Shown one piece after another: positions 1 through 11,500 of a stretch of DNA of 64,000 bases. Below the pieces are notes generated by a model that searched no databases, was not told the DNA's origin, and was given only the letters and a program-made list of their open reading frames with translations. This DNA is from Bryoerythrophyllum caledonicum (lineage: Eukaryota; Streptophyta; Bryopsida; Pottiales; Pottiaceae): assembly GCA_963971425.1 (NCBI GenBank), contig OZ020526.1, positions 19,187,173-19,251,172 of the forward strand. Reading direction: 5' to 3'. The position numbers were made by a program, and so were the translations under genes. Position 1 is the stretch's first letter. Each line of letters opens with the position of its first letter.

Positions 1-675
1 TAAAGAATATTTCCTTTTTTGGAAATTTTCAAAAAAAATCTTGTCTTTAGTGTAAAAAGGCATTTTATTCCAAGTCAAACATTTTCACACATTTTCGGGC
101 AACGGGGGAAAAAAAATTCATCTTTTCTACATAAAACCTAGAGATCTTCATATTTTTCACTTTTTATTTTTTCAACAACAATATGTGTTGAAAACCTTCT
201 TATTGACCGTTTGGATTATCATTTGAATACATACGTTGTTCACAAAAAAATAAAACGTGAAATGACAATTTTTGAACCTCCACTCCTTGCACACTTGTTT
301 TGAATATGCTACCCCCCTTTTTTACCTCTAAAAATTGGTGTGTTGGGTAACAACATCATGCTTAAGAAAATGGTAAAAGATTTAGACCTTGTACAATGCA
401 AAAATTTGATACAAAGTGAAGTCAAAGTCTGCTAATCTACTCAACGCAGGGAAGAAAATGAACCATGGTTTTGACTTTATACACTAAAATCTATCAATCC
501 GTGTGGTGGATCGTAACCAAGATTTTACGGCATGTTTATATAGAAGTCCATTTTAAGATCTTACGGTTGAAAATCCAAAATTCACTTTAAAAATGTGATT
601 TTAAAGTCTCTTTTTGGCAGTGGCAGTTTTGGACTGGTTTTAGAGTGAAAGTGGTCGTGGTCCTTTAGGGGTTAA
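1..675 (+). mobile_element. TTAA-flanked MITE, family R1 (left end outside window)
   Basis: This AT-rich non-coding repeat ends at 659-675 in GGTCCTTTAGGGG followed by TTAA. The same unit recurs at about 20495-21272, 23576-24390, 25957-26568, 45345-46055, 59891-60784 and 63010-63731. Shared landmarks are a block near 75-95 about tcaaacattttcacacat, one near 275-295 about cctccactccttgcac, and one near 495-505 reading caatccgtg. The right tip falls inside the RNase H-like codons of the LINE remnant next to it, so this copy appears inserted in that element. No transposase is encoded. Confidence 0.7.
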
Positions 676-1780
676 ATGATCCATCTGTGTAGTAGCAGTG
701 CTTGGGGTTGAATTTGAAGGGAAATTTTGTATTGTAATTTGAGAGTGGTGCTATGTGGATTGTGGACGTTTGATTAGAGTTTGGATATTTAAACTTTGAC
801 CATTGTTTGTTGCGGTTGACCACAATGTTTGTTGGCATTGGTGGGGCAAGAATGGTGTAGACTTGCTTTATATTTAGGGTGTTGATTACTAGTTTGACTT
901 GATCCAGGTTTGTTTGGGAGCCTATGTTGGTGTCTTGATGGTGTATACACATTATTTGTAGTGTTGATTTTTCTATTTTTAGCTTGATTAGTTCTGTTGG
1001 TATAGCAGGTTCGTTGTATGTTATTGTATATGCCTCAAATAAGCAAACCTCATGAGTGTTGGATACAATATGTTGTAAGAAAATTGAGTATTATTGTTAG
1101 TATCAAATAGTGTGCTTGTTTAAGGGGGTCCAATTTGGGTATTCTGTATTTGTATCTTCGGTATAGCCAGACAATTTCAATTTTGAATGGTTGGATTTTT
1201 TGTTCTAAGTTTTTTGGATTATTTATTTCCAGTTGATATTGTTTCTACAACCATTCTAGTCGGGCAGTGGAGATGGTTGTTAAATGTTTTCATTATTTTC
1301 GTAGATGTGTGCTTTGTTTTGTTGAATGTGAATGATACTCTTTTGTGTTCCGATGTCTTTATGTGGGTTGCATTCAACGTGGAGATGTTTGTTAGGGGTA
1401 TTTGTGAGGGAGGCTAAAGGGACCTTGTATCTCTACTTTGCTCTTGGGGGTGGTTGTTTGTATGATATTTTGTTAGAATCATATGTGTTCTTTTTGGTAG
1501 TATTTTTGAAACATGTTATGCAGTGTGTTGAGGTAATAGGGTTGTGCCATAAGAATAGGGCGCGTTGTAGGTGCCATTTTTGGTATGTATTTTCTTAAAT
1601 TTTCCATTAGCAAATAAACGAGGTATCTTCTATTTTGATGTCATTAGAGTCGATGTATTTTCTATGTTTGTGGTCTACTATTGCGTATAACGGACATATT
1701 ATGGGGATTTTTTAGTATATGTGGTGGTGATGTTGGATATTGTGGTTGAAGCGGATTAAGGGGGGGATTGTATCTCTACA
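664..1780 (-). pseudogene. LINE-type retrotransposon ORF2 remnant (RNase H start)
   Basis: The plus strand here is very rich in T and G, so the minus strand is A/C-rich, as LINE coding strands often are. A minus-strand reading frame (952 down to 665) ends in YYTDGSF followed by a stop. That heptapeptide matches the first catalytic-Asp block of a retroelement RNase H domain. The frame is cut exactly at the tip of the adjoining R1 MITE. Upstream on the minus strand (1780 to 953) protein-like stretches continue in one frame but are broken by many stops. The rest of RNase H and any complete reverse transcriptase are absent. The LINE assignment rests on one short motif and composition. Confidence 0.4.
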
Positions 1781-2295
1781 AAAGTTTTAATATTACTCAT
1801 CTACAATAATTTATTTAGAGAAATGTCATAAATTGTAACGTTGCATAATTAATAGAAATAACTTTATATTTTTTCAACAGTAGGATCTTCAAGTCCAATA
1901 CTACAAGATGGCACTCAAACAATGTCATATACTTTGACCACATGGATTGTAAGCTACATACATTTGAAGAGTGCAATATGGTTTTCTTCTTCCTTGCGCG
2001 GACAAAGTCAGCGTACTTTGACTCAAGATAATGACATATGTTTCTACTACACATGTTATAAATCTATGATCTATGATCTAAGTTATGGATCTATGTTGTG
2101 TTAGATCATTGCACACCCCAAATTTACAATTAGTGGAGATATTTAGGATTAAAAAAATGAACTTGCAATGACTAGGGGTATAGAAAATAGCCATTTACTC
2201 AGGAAAGCAATTTTATTTTGAGGAAGGCAATATGATATCCAAGGGAGAACTACGGCAAGGAGCGCAACAGATTATATGCATTATGGAAAAACATA

Positions 2296-2347
<52 letters not shown>

Positions 2348-2639
2348 ATTAGAAAATTATTGATTTTAAGGCTCAAGATATTTGATTTAGTCAAGATATA
2401 ATGAAGTATATAGTGAAGTCAAGATATGATGAATTGAGTTAAAAATTCAAGTACTAAAACTTGACTTTTCAAATTCTGTTCACCATATTCAAATGTATAA
2501 ATTGAACTTTTCTAATTTATATCCATTCCAAGTTCCACATCCCAATAAATCTTCTAAAACAAAAAAATGAAATAATTAATGTATACCCAACGTTACCATT
2601 TGAAATTAATAGGACAATTTAATCAAAAATTTGGGATGG
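1781..2639. other. AT-rich spacer with TA microsatellite
   Basis: No coding frame or recognisable repeat is seen apart from a pure (TA)n run at about 2298-2345. The surrounding sequence is low-complexity AT-rich DNA. Confidence 0.6.
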
Positions 2640-3120
2640 TGGAATTAATTTTAGTGATAAGCATTGTGTTAAGCATGATGTTGGTTCCTTGTACACCAAT
2701 GTTTAGAGGTAGATAAGGGGTATAACATATTCAAAACAAGTGTGCAAGGAGTGGAGGTTCAAAAATTGCCAATTCACGTTTTAATTTTTTGTGAATTTAA
2801 TATGTTTAAGATTGATAATCCAAAAGGCCAATAAGAAGTTTTTCACCACATATAGTTGTCAAAAAAATAAAAAGTGAAAAATATGAAGATCTCTAGGTTA
2901 TATGTAGAAAAAGAGAAGTTTTTTTGCTACCTTGCCCAACAATGTGTGAAAATGTTTGACTCGTGTTAAAATGTTTTTTTACACTAAAGACAAGGAATTT
3001 TTTAACATCTTCAAAGAAGGTAATATTCTCTATATGTATGAAAAGTCTCAATGTCAATAGAAACTTCTAGCAAAAGTAATGGAGGTGCCCAAAGTCCCCA
3101 ATTTGACTTCGAAGGCTAAT
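2640..3120 (-). mobile_element. Partial R1-family repeat, reverse orientation
   Basis: This is the reverse complement of the R1 repeat core. It carries landmarks such as gcaaggagtggaggttcaaa (2738-2757) and a tail near 3060-3105 that also occurs at 61560-61610. Clear TTAA-flanked tips were not found, so this copy is degraded or truncated. Confidence 0.55.
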
Positions 3121-3236
3121 AACTGTGTCATATAACAAATCTGAATCTTTTTAATTTTTTCTATGAACTTCTTATCAGGGACAATCAAGTATAAAAAATA
3201 TTTAAAAAAATAGATTTAAAAAAAAAAAGGAACCTA

Positions 3237-5295
3237 CTCCCTCTATTTCACAATAAAACCGTGGTTTCTATTTCAGAGCGAGATTAAGAATAGTGACCCG
3301 TTTTTCACCGCAATGCGCTTTTTAACCTCATAACGCGCTTTTCAAACGCATTTAATATAATCGGTGCTTTTAAGCGCATTTAATATATGTAATCGGTGTT
3401 TTTCAAGGAGTTTTTAGAAAACACGCTTTTCAAATAACGTGCGCTTTTCAAGTACTCCGAGTAGCAGTAACGAGTAAGGAGTAACGAGTTGCCGAAAAGC
3501 AAACAACGAGTTGCCGAAAATTGGGAGCTTGTGTCGATCAGCAAGTAGACCGTTCGTCACTGATATACAAAGCTTGATACATCACCTTGAATTACAAAGT
3601 TGTGATCAGGTGGAGTGCCATAGTTAAGGCCTGCTACTTCAAAGGTTGGAAATGAGAGTGAGTGAGTACCTCGGCAGATCGTGAGAAGATCGAGAGAGTT
3701 GCAACTCGTAATCAAGACATTGAGTGTGTGAATCGTTTTGCCTGTGCCAATGTCACATGTTCATGAGGAAATTGTGGTTGACAGAGAAGTCCACATGAAT
3801 TGTCTCAATGATGCTGGAAGTGCCATTCGTGTGCATCCAGAGATCGAATCTCCCTCCAATCGGAAGATGAAGCCCAACCTGACGGCAGACGCTTGGCGTG
3901 CGTTGGAGGAATACCTGCTCACTCGAGTCAAAGGCGACCAACAAGAGATGAAGCTCAAGCGAGGCGCCTTATCGAGCACTGCGAGCATGTTCGGCGTCAC
4001 GTGTGCAACCGTCTCGTGCATTTGGAAGCGTGCGGTGGAATCCAAAGCTGACGGTAGCGTTTGCATAGATGTGATGGCGTGTAAACGTGGCCGCTCGGGT
4101 CGCAAGAAGAAGGAAATCGACTTGGACGTCATCAAATCAATTCCTTTGGTGAATCGAAAAAATGTTCGAGCGCTCGCTTCAGGTATGGGTCTCTCTACTT
4201 CAACTATCCATCGGGCCATCAAGGATGGCCGGATCAAGAGACACTCTAATGCAATTAAGCCGTTCTTGACTGAAGAAAACAAAATTGAGCGCCTCTGATT
4301 TTGTTTGAAGATGTTGAACCCAGACAATCAAAACGAATTCCAGGACATGATGGATCAAGTCCACATTGACGAGAAGTGGTTCTACATCACGGAGCAAACT
4401 GCCTGTTTCTTGCTGGCCCCTAGCGAAGAACCTCCACACCGAACGGCAAAAAAGTAAACGGTTCATTACTAAGGTGATGTTCATGTGTGCAGTCGCGGCA
4501 CCTCGCCACGACACCGTCAAGAATCAGTTCTTCGACGGCAAGCTTGGTGTGTGACCGTTTGTCTATCAAGAACCAGCTAAACGCAGCAGTAAAAATCGTC
4601 AGCGTGGTACAATGGTGACAAAATGTATCGAGTCTATCAACAAGGAGGAGATCCGCAAAATGTTGATCAATAATGTGCTACTGGCAGTGAGGGAGAGGTT
4701 TCCGCGAGGTTGGCATGGCAAATACACAAACACCATCAAAATCCAGCAAGACAACGCCCGTCCCCATGTTTCCAGTGATGACCCGGCTGTAGAAGCGGAA
4801 CTCTCTAAAGATGGACGAGTCATTGAATTGGTGTCGCAGCCTCCTAACAGCCCGGACATGAATGTCCTTGACCTAGGATTCTTCAGGGCAATTCAATCGT
4901 TGCAGCACCAGGTCCATCAAAAGGAGACTAATGACTTGATTTCAACTACCATCAGTGCTTTCCAGGATCTGCACTGGCAAAAGCTCACGAATACTTTCCA
5001 GGATCTGCACTGGCAAAAGCTCACGAATATTTTTCTGACATGGCAAGGATGTATGATAGAATGCATGAAGTGTGGCGGAGGAAATCGATACAAGATTCCT
5101 CATATGGCTAAAGCCGTGTTGCTTCGCCATGATGTCTTGCCGACGTCTTTCTCATGCCCGGAGGAGGTCCGTTTGGGTGCGGAGGCGTTGTTAGCCGTGA
5201 ATGATAGGCATGAGTAGTGGTAATAACGAAACCATGGTTTTATTGTGGCACGGAGTTTATGCAGAAACCATGGTTTTATTGTGAAACAGAGGGAG
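3237..5295 (+). mobile_element. Mariner-like element (plant MLE) with TA target duplication
   Basis: The element is 2059 bp and is bounded by imperfect 32-bp terminal inverted repeats. The left tip reads CTCCCTCTATTTCACAATAA and the right tip is its near reverse complement ending in ACAGAGGGAG. A TA dinucleotide flanks both tips (3235-3236 and 5296-5297). The CTCCCTC tip is the kind seen in plant Stowaway/mariner elements. A second copy of the inner TIR motif lies just inside the right end (about 5229-5247). Short GCGCTTTT-type motifs repeat at 3310-3440 inside the left end. The transposase inside is broken, so this copy is non-autonomous. Confidence 0.85.
3738..5217 (+). pseudogene. Broken mariner-like transposase (DD39D type)
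   Basis: The protein can be followed through the element in two frames. The N-terminal part (3738-4298) holds helix-turn-helix-like DNA-binding sequence. It is interrupted by TGA at 4296-4298 in a position where arginine would fit. It then continues in frame to VHIDEKWFY, which holds the first catalytic Asp, near 4360-4390. A one-base frameshift lies in an A run near 4445-4455. A second TGA sits at 4552-4554, and the frame then stays open to 5217. Later blocks are QQDNARPH (second Asp) and NSPDMNVLDLGFF (third Asp). The spacing from the second Asp to the Asp of NVLD is 39 residues, the plant MLE signature. A perfect 36-bp tandem duplication (4958-5029) repeats twelve codons. Confidence 0.85.
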
Positions 5296-5500
5296 TACCA
5301 AATTAGGAACCTACCAAAATATCAAACTCGCAGCAAGACGCTACACTGTATCAGAAAGAGTGGTCCTCAAAGACGCCATAAGTGAATAAACCTGTCCAGC
5401 GCTCCAGCTGATTGTGTTAGGCGGAACTCCTTGCTGAAGTCGGTCTTGAGTTGCGCGCCAGCCTTTGTCGATGTTCCTGAACACACCTCGGACAAGCACC
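5296..5500. other. Spacer downstream of the CEP295-like gene
   Basis: This short region lies between the mariner element and the stop codon of the minus-strand gene. It probably holds that gene's 3' UTR. No other signal is seen. Confidence 0.4.
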
Positions 5501-8500
5501 TCATGAATCAATAGCATTCTGAAAGTGCTTAGAGAGGTATGACTACATTACTGAAGAGTTATAGGTGGTTACCATGTCAAGCTGGAGTGCTTTCTTCCGC
5601 CTTTCAATAACCCTCTGGCGACTTTCTGGGTCCTTGGCCATGATGACAGGCAGATAGTTGTCGTCGTGAGAGCTCTTTGAAGTTGAGTCAGGGACCTCTT
5701 CTGAACTCGACGTCTGTTCCTTCATCAGCCGGGCCCTGGGTACAGATGCTGTTCTTCGCTTTGCTGGAGTGCTTTTCCTTAGAGTTGGAGGAACAGCATT
5801 CTGGGCAGCAGATGGTTTGAGAGCAACATCTTGGTCGTTCAGGGACCAGATGGTATCGATACCCCGGGGTACTGGTTTTGGTTTCTTCAAATTCGGACGG
5901 GCCTGGCTTTTAGGTGTGGTTTCTCGAACAGGAGCCGGGTTTGGGTGGAACAAGGCTTCGCCATTGGGCTGCGCATCTTTGCGTACAGGCCTCTGACCAA
6001 ATGGTTTGTTAAGCTTAGGAGGCAACTTAGCCCTGACAGTTTCACTCGTCAAAGATCTAGTCAGTGCTCAATTGAAATTCCAGTCTCATGAATTTTACCA
6101 AAGAGGCAATATAGAGGAATATAGAGAAAGGCCAAAAGAGTGAATCGGAGATCACCTCTGGAACTTGGGTGACAAGCTTCCGTTGCCAGTGGTATCCTCA
6201 GCGATTGGAGGAGACTTGCTGCGAGTCGTCCTGTTCTCCCTCGCAGTTTGAGGGGTTCCGATGTCTGGAAGCTTCTCAGTGTTCCACGGAGAGAAGTCTA
6301 CGGATCCAGAGAGGAGCATTCGGTCTTCTATCTCATCCCGATTCACAGCTCCCTTTCTCCAACTTGCAGAACAATGTGGGGAACCCTCTCCCCATAGTGG
6401 ACTCTCTGTAAACAAGGTGAGTTTGTCAGCAAGATCAACGACCAGTTTGTTAGACAACGGTCAAGGCCATGCACATTCAAAAGGTTCAATTCTCTTACTC
6501 TTCTGGGACTCTTCCTATCATGCTAGAATGGAATTATACAAGGTTGATGTCCCAACCTAGTTGCCGGCTTTTCAATTTCTCGCCTCCATTCGAAAGTGCA
6601 TAATCGCTAGTTTGGTCTTGCATCTGCTGAGTAGGTCTTTTGTCCGTGGTCATTTTGTGTCCATTGCTGGTAGGATGTGCAGCAGGCCCTCGAGGTTGAG
6701 CAGATCCTCTTTCGCCATTTCCGTTGCTAGCAAACTTGCCATTTGAAAGGGTCCGTTGAGGAGCCTCATCATTCCTTTTCTGCTTAACTGGAGTCACTTC
6801 GCCATTTGCTTCCTTCTGTTCTCGATCTGAAATTCTCCTTAGGCTGTTATGGCCATTCATCTCCGGGGAAGGCAACCCATTCTCAACTACTTCCTTGACC
6901 AACTGCTCTCTGACTACTGTGTGACCATTGTGCAGAACGTGCTGGGGAGCGCAGCTCCGGACCTCGACGGTTCGCTTCTCAAACCTCTCTTGAATTTGCA
7001 CTGGCCTCTCTTGAACGTCCCTGTAAACGCTTTCTGCAACCTGTGGTTGAGTCCGACCACTCTGCACTAATCTCTTCTCCATGACTCGTCTTATTCCATT
7101 GTCTTCTCTGAAGCCGTTCTCTTGAGGGACGCTTCTCCGTTCATAGACACGATCTGAGGCTCTTTCCCTTTCACCCTGCAGCTTTCCGTTACCGTTTGCA
7201 TGGAACGCATCACGTATCACCCGTCCTCTGGAGCTTGCCCTGCAGTTTCCAACTACAGGTGACATCCTCTGCCTCGTCTCACGTGGGTCTCTTTGAGATG
7301 CTACAGAGCATGGCCTCGAAGTGTTGGCTGAAGTGGACGACGTAAAATCAGATTCTAGCTCAGCCTTGACTTTTGGCCGTGTGATGCCATTCTTGTGCAG
7401 CGACTCAGTCTTCCTCGCAGTATCCTGTACCTTGTGCCGTTTGCTTTCGCTCTCCACTCTTCGACCGTTGCTGCAGACATGGTTTCTTCTCGGTGGGCTT
7501 GGGTTATCACTACTGATCTCTTTCAGTAACGCTTTCAGCTCGTCCATGTACGTCGTTGAGGCCGGCCTTTTTGCTGCCTTGTATATAGAATCCTTCTGAC
7601 TTCCTGTGTAACCCCTTGAAATGTATCTGGCTGCTTGGACACAAATTCTCTCTGGAGACGAGGTTGCGCTTGTGGAAGATGGGCTACCACGGTCCTACAC
7701 AACAAAACAAAAAAAAACACTTGGGTTCTGGATCTTTCGAAATGAGATTAAGGGGTGAATTTGCTTTCGCAACAAAATGGGTCTGAAAACCTTGTTCACT
7801 CTCTCAGCTACGCTAAAGAGGGACGGTTAGATGAAGGATGTGACCGCCAAGGATCAGGATGTAGCAACACATGCAAAGAAGGTTTACAGGTTGTAGCAAC
7901 ACATGCAAATGAACACTGCAAGGACAAACGGTTGGAGCCGACAAGGGCATCGGAGTCCACATTTACCTCGTAATTTAGCTTGTCTGGGAGTCTGAAGTTG
8001 GGTTGGTCTGGGATGTGCTTCTCTCTATTTCCATACACCTCTCTGCTGATGCTTGAAGAAGAGCTCAAAGCCGGTGACGACACTGTGGCGCTACGTAGGC
8101 GCTCATCAAGCTCCCTTACCTGCATGTTCAGGAGAAGACACTGAATTCAACCAGCAAGAGCCTGTATCTTCACTCTTATGCCAGTGACGAGTCAGTATTT
8201 CCGATGTCCTTGAGACGGTAGCAGTTATGAGTGATGATGGACAATGTATTACTGCAAGTAGAAATTTACACACCTGCTCTGCAAGTGATCCAAGCACAAA
8301 GTCTAGAGATTGTCCCTCCCACGGGTCTTTAGAAGTTTCCCCTTTCCCAGCTTTGATCTTCACAGGTGAAGACTTGCTGCTCTCTGGACCCCAGAGTGTT
8401 TGGCTGGTCCAATTCGTCCGTTTTGGCGATAACATAGTCGTAGCATGAGAGCGGCTCATGGGACTTCTGTTCCTGGCCTTGGGATGTGCAGAACCGCTTC

Positions 8501-11500
8501 TATGACTTTGTCCCAGATCATCCACCATCCGTTCTGGACTACTTAACGATGAAGGCTTGTTGCGAGAGCGATTCATAGGACTTTTATAATCTGCCCTGGG
8601 GTTAGCAGAGACGCTTCTCTGGTTCAGGGATACCTCGTTTACTTCTCCGTCTGCGCTTCTTTTGAACGGCGACCTAGACAACCAGGGCTTGCTGGACTTT
8701 CGGTCCGAGAAGATTTTGGAGATTCCAGAGGAGCTTGATCCACTGGTAATTTCTTTCGCTCGCTTCATGGCTTTTACGTAATCCTCTTGAAACTTCCCAG
8801 TTTTCCAAGCACTTAGGAGCGTGTCAGCAACGTTACTAGGACTACCATCTTTCCTTGCACTTCCTGCTTTCTCTGCCAAGTTTCCACTGGGATGTAATGT
8901 CACCACCTTCCTGTTCTTTCTTAGAGGACTTGTGTCTCGAGGTACCTGTGAAAAAGCAATGGAATGAACTTCAATATCAACATGGGAAGCAAAACGACTC
9001 AAATGTTGCCAAATGCACTTGCGCATACTTGAGTAACTGGAGAGTGAAACCGATTGGAAAGGGACTTGGTCTTTGTGCTGGTATTTTCCGAAGCCTCCAC
9101 TTCAATTCTCTTAGAACTTTCTTGTGAATACTTCCACGAACGCGGAACAGACTTGTCCCTGCCGTTTCTCGGCCTCGAAATGGGTAGACTTTTCACACTG
9201 GCTGCGGGAGTATGGCAATTCGGGATGACCAATGGCTGTTCAAATCCTACTTCCTGCAGATCCGTCTGCCTCTTGGCTCTTGAGCTGATAACTCTTTCCA
9301 TTCGAGCCGGTGGGGAGGACGGTTCTGACTTAGCCGTGAGAGGAGTCTCAAGGTTCTTTCTGCTATTCTGTTTTTTCTCATCCATGTAGCTCTTCCAAAC
9401 TGCCTTGTGTCTCAGTTTCGGCTCCTGGACACGTTTCTCCGGACCGTTGCCCTTCCTTGCGTTCTCTACTTTTGGTTTCCCAATCTCGAAAATTAACTGC
9501 AAGCATGGATGTCCTTAAGGTTGATAACATAAAGCCTTCACCAACTCCATATAGCATAGTACTGAAGCAGTCACACCTGATATTATGTTTTCTGAATATA
9601 AAAACAACAACCAGTGATTTACCTCGCTGCCGTTGCCGTTACCGGCTGAAGCATTCCATGTCTCAAACCTAGACCTAATATCTTTGTTCCTGTTTCTCGG
9701 AGATGCAGGATCTCGTTTTGGAGCCGAATCGTTCAAGAGTCCTGAGTCATCACTTGAGTGCTCTGCGCACTTTGCACTAATAACAGTTTTCAATCCTTTT
9801 GGAGGCCCAGAATGAGGACGTAAAGGATGAGACCAGCTTCTGCTCGTCTCCATACCATTGTTGTTGATTCCAGATGATGGACGTCTAATGGGAGATACAT
9901 GCTCATCTGCATCCAAGTTTTCCAGACCTAGCCCTTTTGTCAGCGGTTTGAGACTCTCCCTCACACTGCTTGTCTTCTCTAAGGCAGGTTCACTGGAAGG
10001 CCTGGATGCCGTCCGAGAGATGAGTGGGACCGTGAGGACTTTCTTGTACCCAATCGTTCCAGACGCTATAAACGGAGGCCGGGACGCATCACGTTGAGAC
10101 CTTTGTGTCTCGCCATTCTCAACGCGTTGAGATCTTTGTGATTCACCATTTTCAACGCTCCTTTGCGATGGACTCTTTTGCGGAACTGGACGTCTTTTGT
10201 TGCCTTTGTAGAACTCTTCCACTTCCTTCTCCACCTCGGCAGCCTCTCGGACCAACTCCATGTGATACCGGGTTTTACCTGGGGACGCCTTCTCCGTCAG
10301 GTCCTTGATCCAGCTCTCATTATCTCTTTCCTTCTCCCTTAACCTCCATCTGCTTCCCGGACCTGCAGCCTCCTCTCCAACATGGAAGAGGCGTTTCCCG
10401 GTTCTGTCACTCCCGTCGGAATTCTGCTTCAGCATAAGGCACTTGTTGGGAGACTTCACACGCGGCTGTTTCATCACGTTACCTTCCTCACAGGAAGCCC
10501 GGATGGGTGATATTCCCTTTCTCTTAGTCTGCACTGGATAATGTGGCAACGACTTTGAGACCCCAGGTTCCAGAATCAACCCTTCGGCTCTTCCTTCAGA
10601 ATGCATTAACCTTCCATCAGCTGATTTTCGAGTGCTGCCACTGAACTCCACCTCTTTCTGTTGATGTGCTTGCGAAGACACAAGATCAGCCAATTGGATT
10701 TTCTTCCCCTGTACGTCAATTTTCAACTCGATTTGATCTTGAAATGATTTCGGCTTCCTATTCGCCGGATGATTCTCGGGTGGCCGTTCTTGTGAATCAT
10801 TTTCTGGACTCACTGAATCTGCACCATAAAGGAATAAAGAGGTAAGTTGAAGATGGAGTGGCTCAGTCAAGTGCAGAAAATAGAAGAAGCTATGATCGAG
10901 GGTACCTACATTCTCAGAGGAGAGCCGACTCTGAAGTCTAGTACCTATTGAGGGTAATAACAATGATCTCACTACTGATCAGGCTTGGAGACTGGTGGGT
11001 CATGGACACTCCTACCACTCCCAGGACCACTCTTCCCAGGACATACCGAGATGTTAAACCCTGTTTCACCATCAGGTTCGCAATTGATAATTAATGAATC
11101 TGGGGATGGTTCTTTTTCAACTGGCTTGGGCGGAAGTGGAGTTGACCCTAAGTAACTCCTACACCTGGAGCATGTGAGGCTGGTGTGTGGCAAACCTGCA
11201 GACGGCACCCCACAACAACCCCACAGTTTAGTCATCCGTAATGTGGGAACTCCAGGTGAAGAGCCACCCGGATTCACTATGCGCCAATAAAAGGCTCTCT
11301 ACTTCCAGGCCAAAGACAGCTTGATAAGGATGGTATCTGAAAACTTTTTCCGCTCTAAGGGGTAGGTTTGTCCTATTACTCTAGACTGTCAATTCAACTT
11401 CAGAAGACCACGGACTTCCATGCATCTGCCCTCAAGGCCGCGAGTTTAAACACATGATCTGTGTTAAATGGTGGAAATTTTCTCTCGTACTTGGCCCAGT

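Noticed and set aside
1..3120. R1 copies at 1-675 and 2640-3120 face each other and could be long terminal inverted repeats of one 3-kb element (likewise 59891-60784 and 63010-63731).
   Set aside because: The R1 copies at 59891-60784, 63010-63731 and 23576-24390 each have their own CCCC/GGGG tips with TTAA at one or both edges, so they are separate insertions; the opposed orientation looks accidental.
4296..4554. Reassigned TGA codon or selenocysteine in the mariner transposase.
   Set aside because: TGA is a normal stop in the other genes here, and a frameshift lies between the two stops, so simple decay explains it.
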